A stretch of DNA of 64,000 bases. It comes from a virus. Shown here piece after piece: positions 8,302-16,323 of this stretch. The notes beneath the pieces were generated by a model. It was not told the DNA's origin, did not search any database, and was given only the letters and a program-made list of their open reading frames with translations. The first letter of the stretch is position 1. The number at the start of each line of letters is the position of its first letter. The translations under genes and the position numbers were made by a program. The stretch is taken from IMG/VR virus record IMGVR_UViG_3300047172_000213, positions 62,001-126,000 of that record; one strand, 5' to 3'.

Positions 8302-8708
8302 GCAGCTCCCTTGTTCTTACCGAGGATCGTTTTGATGTCCCGCCACGCACCTGGCGCATGCGACGCCTGGCGCTTCACCGACGCCACGAACTCAGGCCCC
8401 GTGGACAGGCCGGTCATGGCGCCCGTAAGCGCGCCCGCGCCCGCAGCAACACCGGGGTGTTCCTTGGCGAAGTCCGCAAGCAGAAGTCTTCCCTTGGACT
8501 GCGCCAGGTTGAGCGTGGCACCCAGGCCGCGATTGGGCTCGGCTTCGAGCTTCTCGACCTTCTGACGCAGCGGCTCGTTGCTGCCACGCGATTCGACGTA
8601 ACCGAGCCCCGCACCGATGCCCGCGCCGACGGCAGCATGGGGGAGCCGCGGCAGGAGCCTGCCGACCTGCGTGTCGACCATGTCGCGGAGGGTGGCTACT
8701 TTTGCCAC
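8298..8708 (-). CDS. small virion-region protein, glycine-rich N-half
   Basis: This 136-residue protein begins MAKVATLRDMVDTQVGR. Two Gly/Ala-rich hydrophobic segments (AAVGAGIGAGLGY near residues 25-37 and VAAGAGALTGAMTG near 92-105) flank a charged helix. It is coupled to both neighbours: a 13-base overlap with the upstream gene and 4 bases with the downstream one. It resembles other charged and Gly-rich proteins of this operon and probably belongs to the same internal virion class. I do not recognise a family. Confidence 0.65.
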   Translation of the reverse strand: MAKVATLRDMVDTQVGRLLPRLPHAAVGAGIGAGLGYVESRGSNEPLRQKVEKLEAEPNRGLGATLNLAQSKGRLLLADFAKEHPGVAAGAGALTGAMTGLSTGPEFVASVKRQASHAPGAWRDIKTILGKNKGAA

Positions 8709-10027
8709 CGCGCTGCTTTTGGGAGGTAGTGCGACAAGACCTCCTTCGGGGAGTTGATGGACTTGCTGTCGCCGGTCGGCTCCTGCTGCTCCATCTTCGT
8801 GGTGGGCGCGGCGCCGCCGAACATGGGCTCGTTGCTGCTGGCCGGCGTCGAGACGGTGTCGTCACCCGTCGGCGCCATGCCCGCCGGTGGAACACCAGGG
8901 TTGGGCGCGCCGCCTGCGGGGCCGTTGGTGGGTGAAGGGGCGCTGCTTGCACCCGCTGCCTGACTGGCCGCGGCATTGGCTGCGTCGGTGGCCGGGGTGG
9001 GGGTGAGCGGGGGGGGCTCGGCCGAGGCGGCCTCGAGAAGCGTGCCACGCAGCTGCTGGAAGGCCATGCGCATCGCGGCCGCGGTCTGCTGCTGTTGAAG
9101 CACCTGATCCTGCGCAGCCATCGCCTTCGCCGTCGAGTCGGCGACCGTTGCCTGGATCTGCTGCATCTGCTGGTCGTGCATCGCCTGCGCCTGCTCGAGC
9201 TGCGCAGTCTGCTCCTCCTTCGCCTGCAGCTCGGCCTGCGCCTCCTGCAGCTTCTGGCGCAAGAACGCGGCCTGGTTCTCCTGCCCCGCGGCCTCCGCAG
9301 CTTCCTCCTGAGCAAGGTACTCCTGCATCGCGGGGTCGATGGCCGGCTCGATGGGCTGGCCCGGCTTAGGTGCAGGGGCGGCGTTCGAAGGGGCAGGCTC
9401 CTGCTGCTCCATGGAGCTCGAGAGCCCGCCGTCGAGCAGGGCGAGCTTGAAGGCGGCAGCGGCCTTCTCGTGCGCGTGCCGGTCGAGAGCAGCACCGGCA
9501 CCGCGACCAGCCTTGCCCCCCATGTGCTGGCCGAGGGCGACGCCGCCGAGCGTGGCCATCGGGTTGCCCTTGCCGTAGCGGTGCATTGCAGCGCCACCCG
9601 CAAGCGCACCGAGGGTGCGTCCCACGGCGTCACCCGTGCGCTCCTTACCGTGCGCCTTGTCCTTCTCGAACTCTGCGCTGATGGAGGCCTTCGCGCGCTC
9701 CTTGCCCGTGTCCTCGGGGCTCTTGTACGAGGCCGCCATCTTCGCGCCCGTCTGCATCCCCTGCGCAGTGGGAGGCAGGGGTGGGGGCGGAGTGGCTTGC
9801 ATGTTCTGACCACGGCCCGTGGGAGGCAACATGCCGGGAGAGGGGGGCATGGCGCCACCGGCGCCCATCGCGACCTTGAGCGCGGTACGGTCGTCCTCGG
9901 TCAGGTCGGCGAACGCCGCCTCGAGGTCGGCGACCGTGGCCGCCTTGTCCTTGCCGCGCACGCGGAGGAAGAAGTCCGCAGCCTCTTCGAGCGGGATGCC
10001 GTTGAGCAGACTGGTCTCGAAGTCCAT
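8696..10027 (-). CDS. internal virion or scaffold-like protein with coiled coil
   Basis: This 443-residue protein begins MDFETSLLNGIPLEEAAD. Residues ~5-55 form a small acidic helical domain. Residues ~225-330 are a Gln/Glu/Ala-rich coiled coil (QENQAAFLRQKLQEAQAELQ). The rest is Pro/Ala/Gly-rich and probably disordered, apart from a Gly/Ala segment near residue 140. It carries several K-A-A or K-x-A motifs. The length, low complexity and coiled coil are typical of scaffold or internal proteins, but the major capsid gene is several genes away. Function is not assigned. Confidence 0.7.
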   Translation of the reverse strand: MDFETSLLNGIPLEEAADFFLRVRGKDKAATVADLEAAFADLTEDDRTALKVAMGAGGAMPPSPGMLPPTGRGQNMQATPPPPLPPTAQGMQTGAKMAASYKSPEDTGKERAKASISAEFEKDKAHGKERTGDAVGRTLGALAGGAAMHRYGKGNPMATLGGVALGQHMGGKAGRGAGAALDRHAHEKAAAAFKLALLDGGLSSSMEQQEPAPSNAAPAPKPGQPIEPAIDPAMQEYLAQEEAAEAAGQENQAAFLRQKLQEAQAELQAKEEQTAQLEQAQAMHDQQMQQIQATVADSTAKAMAAQDQVLQQQQTAAAMRMAFQQLRGTLLEAASAEPPPLTPTPATDAANAAASQAAGASSAPSPTNGPAGGAPNPGVPPAGMAPTGDDTVSTPASSNEPMFGGAAPTTKMEQQEPTGDSKSINSPKEVLSHYLPKAARWQK

Positions 10028-10030
10028 CCC

Positions 10031-10567
10031 TCACTCCCAGGTGTATACGTTGTGCATGTTGTCGTTACCCGAGTACGCCCAGGTCCAGCAGGGCGCCGTG
10101 GCGCTGACGACCGCCGGCTTGTAGATCTTGCCGACCATGGCGTTGTTGTCGTCGAGACCGAGCAGCGAGTTGGCCGTGCCCGCCGCAGAGATGGTCACAC
10201 CCGACGCAGGGGTGGCCTCGATGAAGAGCAGGTTCTGCTCGGGGGTGAGCAGCACCTTCACCGCGGGGATGGCTGCTTCCACCTGCGCCGCGATGTCCTT
10301 GTAGAACAACGTGTAGGGGTCGGGGTTGGTACCCGGCGGCACCGCAGTGCCGGAGCCGATGTTAGACTTCACGAAGGTGACAGTCACCGCTGAGGGGCTG
10401 GTGAAGATGAGCGTCGTGCCGACGAGGCCTGCGATGCCCACCATGTTGCCCGCAGGCACGCTGCCCCCGGAGGTGCCCTTGTTGATCGAGCCGCCGACGA
10501 CACCGCCGTTGAGGAAGTTCAGGGCGTCCTCGATGCGACGGAACTTGTAGAGCTTGTTGGCAGACAT
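10031..10567 (-). CDS. virion protein made of one sheath-type repeat domain
   Basis: This 178-residue protein begins MSANKLYKFRRIEDALNF. Residues ~50-140 repeat the pattern seen in the sheath insert: a TTLIFT strand, TVTF strand, IAAQVEAAI helix, NLLFIEA strand and AAGTANSLLGLDD end. The C-terminus is Trp/Asn-rich. It therefore looks like a stand-alone copy of the sheath repeat, perhaps a decoration or adaptor protein of the tail. It is the first gene after a minus-strand terminator that follows the HNH gene, and it starts 20 bases below that terminator's U-run. The repeat relationship is by eye. Confidence 0.72.
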   Translation of the reverse strand: MSANKLYKFRRIEDALNFLNGGVVGGSINKGTSGGSVPAGNMVGIAGLVGTTLIFTSPSAVTVTFVKSNIGSGTAVPPGTNPDPYTLFYKDIAAQVEAAIPAVKVLLTPEQNLLFIEATPASGVTISAAGTANSLLGLDDNNAMVGKIYKPAVVSATAPCWTWAYSGNDNMHNVYTWE

Positions 10568-10587
10568 CTTGATCTCGCTCGGGGGCT

Positions 10588-10622
10588 AAAAAAGTAGACT
10601 GGGGCTCGCGGCCCCAGTCTAC
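10588..10622 (-). terminator. rho-independent terminator after HNH gene
   Basis: An 11-bp perfect stem (10594-10604 with 10612-10622) around a 7-base loop is followed on the minus strand by six U residues (10588-10593). It lies 5 bases after the HNH stop codon and should end most messages entering from the HNH gene, so the sheath-side genes may need their own promoter or read-through. Confidence 0.85.
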
Positions 10623-10626
10623 CAGC

Positions 10627-11316
10627 TCAGTGCTGGCTGGCAGAAGCCAGCGGCACCGGAATGACGTTGTGTGATCCACAATCGGCGCACTGAAGTGCTG
10701 CGCCCTTGCCGTGATTGCCGCGACGCAGCTGCAAGTTCGAGATGTCGTTGTTCTGACGGTCCTTGTCGTTCACGTGGTGGACGGTCTCGTCCTCGGTGAG
10801 AAGACGCCCGAGATGCTTGGCCGTCACGAGGCGGTGCTCGAGGCAGTAGCGCGCGTCGGTCGTCTTGATCTGCGCCATCGGATAGAACGGGTCGTCGGGG
10901 CGCACAAGGACGAGGACGTAGCCACCGTCAGTGACGACGCGGCCGCCCTTCCAGGCATAGTGCTCTTCGCCCTGCTGGAAGCCCTTCGGTCTGAGCGTAA
11001 CACCATGCTCTTTCAGGAACCGCCGGATCGTCGAAGAACTCACGCCGAACTCCGCAGCCAGCGGCTCTGTCGCAGTGCCTTTCAGGTACCGGTGGATGAT
11101 GTGGTCTCGCTGCGCATCCGACGGCGTGAAGATAAAGTGGCTGCCGTCTCGTCGCCCCCTCTTCATGGGGATGCCGTGCCGGCGCAGCGCCTGCCTCACC
11201 ATCCACGGCGACACACCACCAAGAGTCTGCGCGATCTGTCCGGCGTTCATGGAAGTAGTCCGGTACAGGTCGACAGCACGTTGTTCCTTCTCCTCAGTCC
11301 AACCAGTCTTCAGCAT
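10627..11316 (-). CDS. HNH homing endonuclease with N-terminal helix-turn-helix domains
   Basis: This 229-residue protein has two helix-turn-helix-like segments before the nuclease: residues ~8-50 (AGQIAQTLGGVSPWMVRQAL) and ~65-105 (LAAEFGVSSSTIRRFLKE). The nuclease part has GGYVLVLVRPDD, CLEHRLVTAKHLGR and VHHVNDKDRQNNDISNL, matching the HNH_3 family. The end adds a CxxC (CADCG), a likely zinc site. It is related in its core to the HNH gene at 532-1278 but has different DNA-binding domains. It is followed directly by a strong terminator, and its ribosome binding site is folded into a hairpin. Confidence 0.92.
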   Translation of the reverse strand: MLKTGWTEEKEQRAVDLYRTTSMNAGQIAQTLGGVSPWMVRQALRRHGIPMKRGRRDGSHFIFTPSDAQRDHIIHRYLKGTATEPLAAEFGVSSSTIRRFLKEHGVTLRPKGFQQGEEHYAWKGGRVVTDGGYVLVLVRPDDPFYPMAQIKTTDARYCLEHRLVTAKHLGRLLTEDETVHHVNDKDRQNNDISNLQLRRGNHGKGAALQCADCGSHNVIPVPLASASQH

Positions 11317-11320
11317 GTAG

Positions 11321-11352
11321 TCCTCCTCGAGCGCCTTATGCCGCTAGGAGGA
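11321..11352 (-). promoter_or_regulatory. hairpin burying the ribosome binding site of the second HNH gene
   Basis: On the minus strand TCCTCCTAGCG pairs with CGCT-CG-AGGAGGA, giving 11 bp with a 2-base bulge and an 8-base loop GCATAAGG. The 3' arm contains the GAGGAGG Shine-Dalgarno sequence 5 bases before the ATG at 11316. The loop carries the same ATAAG core found upstream of plus-strand operons. Confidence 0.5.
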
Positions 11353-11375
11353 ATATAGTACTACGTATGCATCTT

Positions 11376-11873
11376 TCAATAGCTAGCGTAGGTCGAGTTC
11401 ACGGCCCAGAGCTCGCTGTGTATCCCGCTGTTCGACGGGCCCAGGATGCCCTGGATGTTGATGGCCACCTTGACCCTCTGCTTCATCTGCTCAGTGAACG
11501 ACTTGTAGTACTGCAGCCAGTTCATGAGCAACGGCGTCTTGTCGTTCACCCCGACGTTGATGCCGCCGTTGGAGTAGTTGATGTGGTTGCGCGTCTGCAA
11601 CAGGCCAACGGACTCGATGAGCGAGATGGTCGTCATGCGCAGTATCAGGGCGTGCTGGTTGAGCTGCAGCAGGTCCTCGAGCGACAGCGACGTGAAGTGG
11701 GGCGTGCCGTTGAAGTCACTGAGTGCGTCGTAGACGGCCCAGGCCACCTGCCTGTCGCTCGACTCCTCTCCGGCCACGATGCGATTGAGCTCGGGGAAGT
11801 CCCGGTGGTAGAGCCGGACCATCTGGACGAAGTCCTTGAAGCACCGGCTCATGTGAGGGATGCCCTGCAGCAT
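11376..11873 (-). CDS. putative virion neck or connector protein
   Basis: This 165-residue protein begins MLQGIPHMSRCFKDFVQMVR. It is ordered throughout, mainly helical, with the stretch RNHINYSNGGINVGVNDKTP followed by a Tyr/Phe-rich helix (WLQYYKSFTEQMKQRV). I associate this layout with small conserved structural proteins in the neck region of large myoviruses, but I cannot name the family with certainty. It lies between two short basic ORFs and an HNH gene. It has no low-complexity tail and no K-x-A enrichment, unlike the internal proteins nearby. Confidence 0.75.
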   Translation of the reverse strand: MLQGIPHMSRCFKDFVQMVRLYHRDFPELNRIVAGEESSDRQVAWAVYDALSDFNGTPHFTSLSLEDLLQLNQHALILRMTTISLIESVGLLQTRNHINYSNGGINVGVNDKTPLLMNWLQYYKSFTEQMKQRVKVAINIQGILGPSNSGIHSELWAVNSTYASY

Positions 11874-11876
11874 GGC

Positions 11877-12128
11877 TCACCCTCCTGCGACCCGCGGGGC
11901 CTTGGCCTTCGCCACGACGTAGGACGCCGGTGGCTGCTCCCCGACGGCGAGCGCGCCGAGCGTGACGAGCTCCTGGATGCCCTTGCGCATGCGTTCCATG
12001 CGATCTGGGTTCACCACGACGCTCGTGCCGGGGGCAACGAGGTGCTTGCCCAGCACGAACGTGTGACGAACCAGACCGCGCTGCCTGAGCGCGGCTGTTT
12101 CCACATCCGTGAGGTTGAAGACCTTCAT
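11877..12128 (-). CDS. small hypothetical virion-region protein
   Basis: This 83-residue protein begins MKVFNLTDVETAALRQRG. It is basic, with a beta-like middle (HLVAPGTSVVVN) and a short Ala/Lys tail. Its start overlaps the end of the upstream gene by 4 bases (ATGA type), showing translational coupling, and it stops 3 bases before the next ATG. No family or motif is recognised. Confidence 0.65.
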   Translation of the reverse strand: MKVFNLTDVETAALRQRGLVRHTFVLGKHLVAPGTSVVVNPDRMERMRKGIQELVTLGALAVGEQPPASYVVAKAKAPRVAGG

Positions 12129-12727
12129 CGACGGCTCTTCTTGCTGCCCTTCCCAGAGGATGCCGCCTCGGGTGCGACAGGAGCAGGGGGCTCGTCGTCG
12201 GCAGCCGCATCGGCCATGGCCGCGTCGACCGCAGCGTCCACGTCCACGACAGGCGCGGCGTCCACCACAGCCTCTGCAGCGGCAGCAGCCGCCGCGTGAC
12301 CGGCGTCGTAGGCGCGCTCGTTGAGCAGCGCGGGCTTCTGACCAGGGGGCAGGACCTGCGGCATCGCCTCGTCGTCGCCGACGTAGGGCGGGATGTACTG
12401 ACCCGTGGGGGTGTCGTACTTCACCGAATCGAGGCGCTTGTTGATGAGGGGGACCTTCGGCGCCATGGGTCCGGGCTCCATGGTCATCAGGTCGACGACG
12501 CGCCCGTCAGGGGTGCGAACCTCGAGCACCTTGTCGGCAGACTTCTGACGCAGCTCAAGCAGGTTGCGCGTCACGAAGGTCTCGTCGACGAGCAGGCGCG
12601 CGCCGGGCACCAGCCTGGCCTGCGCATTGCCGACGTACTGCTTGCGCTTGAGCGCCGCCGGCAGAGTCGCACGGTGCGTGCGGTGGTGGACACTGCGGAC
12701 AACGCTGTGGATTACGTACTGGGTCAT
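12125..12727 (-). CDS. hypothetical virion-region protein with Ala/Asp-rich tail
   Basis: This 200-residue protein begins MTQYVIHSVVRSVHHRTH. The first ~130 residues look folded (LVPGARLLVDETFVTRN, KVLEVRTPDGRVVDLMTM); residues ~140-190 are Ala/Val/Asp-rich low complexity and the end is basic (GKGSKKSRR). It is the first gene downstream of the major capsid gene, separated from it by hairpins. A head-completion role is possible from position, but no recognisable domain supports it. Confidence 0.65.
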   Translation of the reverse strand: MTQYVIHSVVRSVHHRTHRATLPAALKRKQYVGNAQARLVPGARLLVDETFVTRNLLELRQKSADKVLEVRTPDGRVVDLMTMEPGPMAPKVPLINKRLDSVKYDTPTGQYIPPYVGDDEAMPQVLPPGQKPALLNERAYDAGHAAAAAAAEAVVDAAPVVDVDAAVDAAMADAAADDEPPAPVAPEAASSGKGSKKSRR

Positions 12728-12744
12728 CGCGGGCCTCCAAACGC

Positions 12745-12801
12745 CATGGGCGCCGGCACCAGACCGGCACCGACGCCCATGTACTCTCGCAGACGCGAGA
12801 G
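12745..12801 (-). terminator. paired hairpins after the major capsid gene
   Basis: Just after the capsid stop codon the minus-strand RNA can form a 7-bp stem with a tetraloop (12784-12790 with 12795-12801), then an 8-bp stem (12745-12752 with 12774-12781) that contains a smaller 5-bp inverted repeat. There is no U-run, so this may be a weak or factor-dependent terminator or a structure that protects the 3' end of capsid mRNA. Confidence 0.45.
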
Positions 12802-12808
12802 CGGGTGA

Positions 12809-13933
12809 CTAGAACTGCGTGATCTGCGGGAACTGCAGGCCGTTGTCGACCTGGTTGTTCGGCTGACCCAGCGAATCCTCGGAGAGGGCCACGAAGTTCG
12901 CGATGAGCCCGTCGGCGTTCGTCGTCGGGTTCGCGTCGGCCGAGTAGAGCTCGAGCTTGCGCACCGCCGCGATGTTGATGACCGCCATCGCGATGTCCTC
13001 CCAGGCCTGGAAGGTGATGACGTTGGCGATCTTGTCGATGTAGAACTTGGTGTTGTTCAGGACGTAGAACTTCCCGAAGAACTCCGGCTTCGTGAAGACG
13101 TAGACGTTCCCCGGGCGCAGGATGTCCGTCTTCACCGTGCGGATGTACGAACGCCCGAAGAGGGTGTTGTACTTGTACCCGTCGACCGCCGTCTCGCTCT
13201 GGAGACGATCGCCGAAGTCCTCGAGAGTCCACTGAAGGATGTCGTCCCAGTCGACCTCCGTCATCAGCAGGCGCTCCGAACGCAGGCGGTTGCCGTCCAG
13301 GAGCTTTAACAGGTTGATGACGTCCGGGCGCTGGATGGGGCGCACGGTCGCATCGTTGGTCGTCGCGGTGCGCGCGAGCTCGCCCTTGCGGACGGCGAAC
13401 TCGACGACGCCGGTGCCCTGGATCTGGCTCGCGTTCAGCGGGGTCGCGGTGCCGCCGTTGGCCTGCAGCTGCAGGGCCTGGACGGCCGCCTCGACGTTGA
13501 CCGTGAACTCGCGGTCCTCGACCTCCTGGATGTCCTTCACCGAGTTCTCCTCGATGATCTTCGTGATGGGCATCTCGTAGGCGAGGAGCTCCTGCTCCGT
13601 CTTCTGGAAGATCTCCGAGCTGACGGTGTAGAAGCCGACTTCTGCCTTGGGGCCGCGGATGAAGCGGGCCGTGGGGCTGCCGCGGAACGTCATGGTGAGC
13701 GCGCGGGACTGCGGCTCGACGTCCACGATCTTGACCAGGGTGTCGTGGTTGACCGAGCGCTGGCAATCGCTGCGGGTCACCTGCTCGGGGGGGATCACCT
13801 TGCGCGCGTAGGAAACCTCGCGCAGGCGGTCGCGGATGTACGAGCCACCGTACTCCGCCATCTTCTCTTTGCCCTCGGACGACCCGAGCTTCTGCGTGAA
13901 CAGCTCGTTGAGGACGCGTGCCGGAACGGACAT
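12809..13933 (-). CDS. major capsid protein (HK97-fold type)
   Basis: This 374-residue protein begins MSVPARVLNELFTQKLGSS. The size and layout match HK97-fold capsid proteins of large myoviruses: an N-terminal helical arm (ESYIRDRLREVSYARKVIPP-like, seen here as GGSYIRDRLREVSYARKV), a beta-rich E-loop region (RGSPTARFIRGPKAEVGFYT) and a P-domain/A-domain end with GNVYVFTKPEFFGKFYVLN and AWEDIAMAVINIAAVRKLEL. Only one K-x-A motif occurs. The gene has a ribosome binding site (GAGGAGA), follows a probable decoration-type gene, and ends in hairpins. The call rests on size, pattern and neighbours; no search was run. Confidence 0.82.
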   Translation of the reverse strand: MSVPARVLNELFTQKLGSSEGKEKMAEYGGSYIRDRLREVSYARKVIPPEQVTRSDCQRSVNHDTLVKIVDVEPQSRALTMTFRGSPTARFIRGPKAEVGFYTVSSEIFQKTEQELLAYEMPITKIIEENSVKDIQEVEDREFTVNVEAAVQALQLQANGGTATPLNASQIQGTGVVEFAVRKGELARTATTNDATVRPIQRPDVINLLKLLDGNRLRSERLLMTEVDWDDILQWTLEDFGDRLQSETAVDGYKYNTLFGRSYIRTVKTDILRPGNVYVFTKPEFFGKFYVLNNTKFYIDKIANVITFQAWEDIAMAVINIAAVRKLELYSADANPTTNADGLIANFVALSEDSLGQPNNQVDNGLQFPQITQF

Positions 13934-13962
13934 GGGATTCTCCTCTCTTCCTTTCGTTCCGG

Positions 13963-14517
13963 TTACGAGCGCCAGCCCGAGATGAACCGGAGCTGACCGC
14001 CGTTATTGGCGGGCAGACGTGTGACGTACCCGACGATGGGGTCGGTGTCGCCCGAGGTCAGAAGACCATGGCCGACCAGACCCGTGAAGTTGCGCCCGCC
14101 GAAGGTGATGGTTGCAACCTTGAGCGGCTGCATCACCGCGGTGATGGCTGCACCGCCGCCCGCGCCGACCGTGGCCGAAGCGTCGAAGATGCGGGTGTCG
14201 AACTCGTAGTCACCGCGCCACAGGAGCGGGACCTTGTGCCCCGAGAGGGACTGCACGTCGTAGCGGCCGCGCTCTGCAAAGAGCGGGAAGCTGCGAGGGG
14301 GGAAGGGCGCACCGACCGGCGCGACGGCGCCGACCGTGGTGATGTCCGTGGCGCGAATCGTCTGGTAGCTTGAGTTGAGCGTCAGCCACTCGCCGTCGAT
14401 CACGCAGATGGCGTTGAGCGGCTGGATCAGGGTGGGATCCGCCATGGCGAAGTCGCGGCGCTGCACCGGCAGGATGTCCGAGACAGGCGTGAAGTTGATC
14501 TTCTGCAGAGTAGACAT
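13963..14517 (-). CDS. putative capsid decoration or head protein
   Basis: This 184-residue protein begins MSTLQKINFTPVSDILPVQR. It is almost all beta by eye, with GEWLTLNSSYQTI, VPLLWRGDYEFDTRI and ATITFGGRNFTGLVGHGLL, and it ends GQLRFISGWRS. It sits immediately upstream of the major capsid gene. Small beta-rich proteins in this place often decorate the capsid or form part of the prohead. No firm family is recognised. Confidence 0.7.
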   Translation of the reverse strand: MSTLQKINFTPVSDILPVQRRDFAMADPTLIQPLNAICVIDGEWLTLNSSYQTIRATDITTVGAVAPVGAPFPPRSFPLFAERGRYDVQSLSGHKVPLLWRGDYEFDTRIFDASATVGAGGGAAITAVMQPLKVATITFGGRNFTGLVGHGLLTSGDTDPIVGYVTRLPANNGGQLRFISGWRS

Positions 14518-14554
14518 GACTCAGATTCTCCTCGTAGGTCGTTGGTCGGAGCGG

Positions 14555-14938
14555 CTAGCCCACGCCCCCGACGATGTACCGCTCCAGGTCCGTCGACCCC
14601 CCGGAGCCCATCTCCGGGTTGTCGTTGGTCAGTTGTGCCAGCTTCGTGCCCATGTCGGGACCGACGAGGTCCACGGCATGTTCGACCGCGTCGAGCTTGC
14701 CCGCCTCGGCGGCCTTCTCGAGACGGTCGGCGAGAGCGTCGACGGTGGTGTCGAGCTCGAGGCCCTTGCGGTGCATCTCCGACGCGAGCTTCTCGACCCG
14801 GTCACGGCGCTCCCTCGACGCCAGCTTGTCCTGCAGATCGTTGATGGTCGCCTGCTGTGCGCGCAGGGTCGCAGAAGCGTCGGTGAGAACCTCCGCGATC
14901 TGCGCGTTGCTGATCTTGTTCATCATCCGCTCCTTCAC
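14555..14938 (-). CDS. small coiled-coil protein (scaffold-like)
   Basis: This 127-residue protein begins MKERMMNKISNAQIAEVLTD. Residues ~15-80 form a heptad-like coiled coil (QQATINDLQDKLASRERRDR, EKLASEMHRKGLELDTTVD). It carries three K-[LA]-A motifs. Its start overlaps the stop of the next upstream gene by 4 bases. Position between maturation protease and capsid gene and coiled-coil content both suggest a scaffold or prohead core protein, though it is short for a full scaffold. Confidence 0.65.
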   Translation of the reverse strand: MKERMMNKISNAQIAEVLTDASATLRAQQATINDLQDKLASRERRDRVEKLASEMHRKGLELDTTVDALADRLEKAAEAGKLDAVEHAVDLVGPDMGTKLAQLTNDNPEMGSGGSTDLERYIVGGVG

Positions 14939-16299
14939 GCCCCGGCCGCGGCGGCCGCAGACTCTTTGCCCTCGGCGGCCTCGGCGAGCTTCGACAGAAG
15001 CACGCGGGCCGCAGCGGTCTTGACGCTCTCCGCGGGGGCCGCAGCGGAGGCGAACTTCGTCCCGGCCTTGCCCGTGTGATCGAACGCGACCTGCAGCACG
15101 CGGTCGTGCTCGGCGCTGAGGGCCGGCTCGTTGAAGTACTTCTTGAGCTCCTCACGGCGCGGGCCGTGGGTCTCGCTCTTCTTGGCGTCGATGGCCGCCT
15201 GGTTGGACTGCACGTGGGAGGTGGGACCCCGGGGAGGGCCACCGGCGGGGTTGCCACCGGGCTGCCCGGCCATGCTGGTCTCCGGGGGCACCGCGGGGCC
15301 GGCCGAGATGCGGGCCGGGTTGATGGCGTCCTCGGCCACCTTGGTGCGCGCGAGCAGGTAGTCCGCGAGCGACGAGGGGGCAGAGCCCTCCTTGTTCTCG
15401 GGCTCGGACTTGTGGGCCGCCTCCGCCTTGTCGAGGCCCTTCTTGGCCTCCTCCATGCCCTCGGTCTCCTTCTTCTCGTGCTCGTCGGCAGCGAGCTTCG
15501 AGCGGATGAGCGAGACCACGCCGGCGCTGGCGTGCTTGCCGTTTACGATGTTCGGCGGCATCTTGCCCGCCACGCCTGCGGCCTGGGTGTTCTCCATCTG
15601 AGTCGCACCGTTCTCGGTGCTCAGGCCCTTCTGCTGGCTCGGGTGCATTGGCACGACGTTCACGCCCTGGCCCTTGTGGTCGGGCAGCGACTTTGAGGCG
15701 GTCGCGTGCGACACGCCCGGAGCGCTCGTCTGCAGGTGCTCGGTCAGGCCGTAGGGGCCGGCCATGCTCGCGGCTTGCTTGAGCAGCTCGGCGCAGAAGT
15801 CGCACGCGCTGGCCAGCTTCTCGACATGCTCACTCTCGGGAGCCGACGCCATCTTGTCGCCGCACGCGCACTTCTCCTTACCGCACTTCTTGCACATCTT
15901 CCCCTCGGCGACCTTCTCGCTCTGGAGGTAGGCCTCCTCCGTGATGCGCACCCGCGCCGCGGAATCCACCATCGCGGCCTTCAACAGGTCCTGCAGCATC
16001 GGACGTCCAGCCATCTTTCCCATGAGATTCTCTCCTGCAACGGAAGCGCGTTTGGGCAGCATCTCAGCGCCCCGAGGGGCCATCGACTTCTGATCGGCGG
16101 ACCCCGCATCGGCCTGCAGAGGAGCGCCCGTGTTCACTCGCGCGTAGTTGGTCCTGCCGGCCATACCTCTCGGCCCCCGTAGACCCGGCGCCATGGCCGG
16201 CTCGATACTGGGGGCTGGGAGCGGGGCAGCCGCGGTCGCACCCGTGGAAGAGGACAGCGGGGTCTCCGCTGCCGACTTCGAGAACAGGTGCGTGCTCAC
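14935..16299 (-). CDS. prohead core or internal protein candidate with Cys cluster
   Basis: This 454-residue protein begins MSTHLFSKSAAETPLSSST. It is largely low-complexity and charged. Residues ~135-175 contain KMCKKCGKEKCACGDK and then ACDFCAELLKQA, a likely zinc-binding cluster. K-[TVLIQ]-A motifs occur seven times (EKVAEG, EKLASA, LKQAAS, SKLAAD, TKVAED, VKTAAA, SKLAEA), plus several K-x-A with other middle residues. It lies between the protease and the capsid gene, where scaffold or core proteins are usually encoded, and so may be a protease substrate. No family is recognised. Confidence 0.72.
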   Translation of the reverse strand: MSTHLFSKSAAETPLSSSTGATAAAPLPAPSIEPAMAPGLRGPRGMAGRTNYARVNTGAPLQADAGSADQKSMAPRGAEMLPKRASVAGENLMGKMAGRPMLQDLLKAAMVDSAARVRITEEAYLQSEKVAEGKMCKKCGKEKCACGDKMASAPESEHVEKLASACDFCAELLKQAASMAGPYGLTEHLQTSAPGVSHATASKSLPDHKGQGVNVVPMHPSQQKGLSTENGATQMENTQAAGVAGKMPPNIVNGKHASAGVVSLIRSKLAADEHEKKETEGMEEAKKGLDKAEAAHKSEPENKEGSAPSSLADYLLARTKVAEDAINPARISAGPAVPPETSMAGQPGGNPAGGPPRGPTSHVQSNQAAIDAKKSETHGPRREELKKYFNEPALSAEHDRVLQVAFDHTGKAGTKFASAAAPAESVKTAAARVLLSKLAEAAEGKESAAAAAGA

Positions 16300-16323
16300 G
16301 ACTGCCCATCTCCCTTCACCGTC

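Noticed and set aside
6988-8565. A 525-codon plus-strand open frame across internal virion genes
   Set aside because: It spans the boundaries of several minus-strand genes that have proper starts and stop/start coupling. Its composition is that of an antisense shadow.
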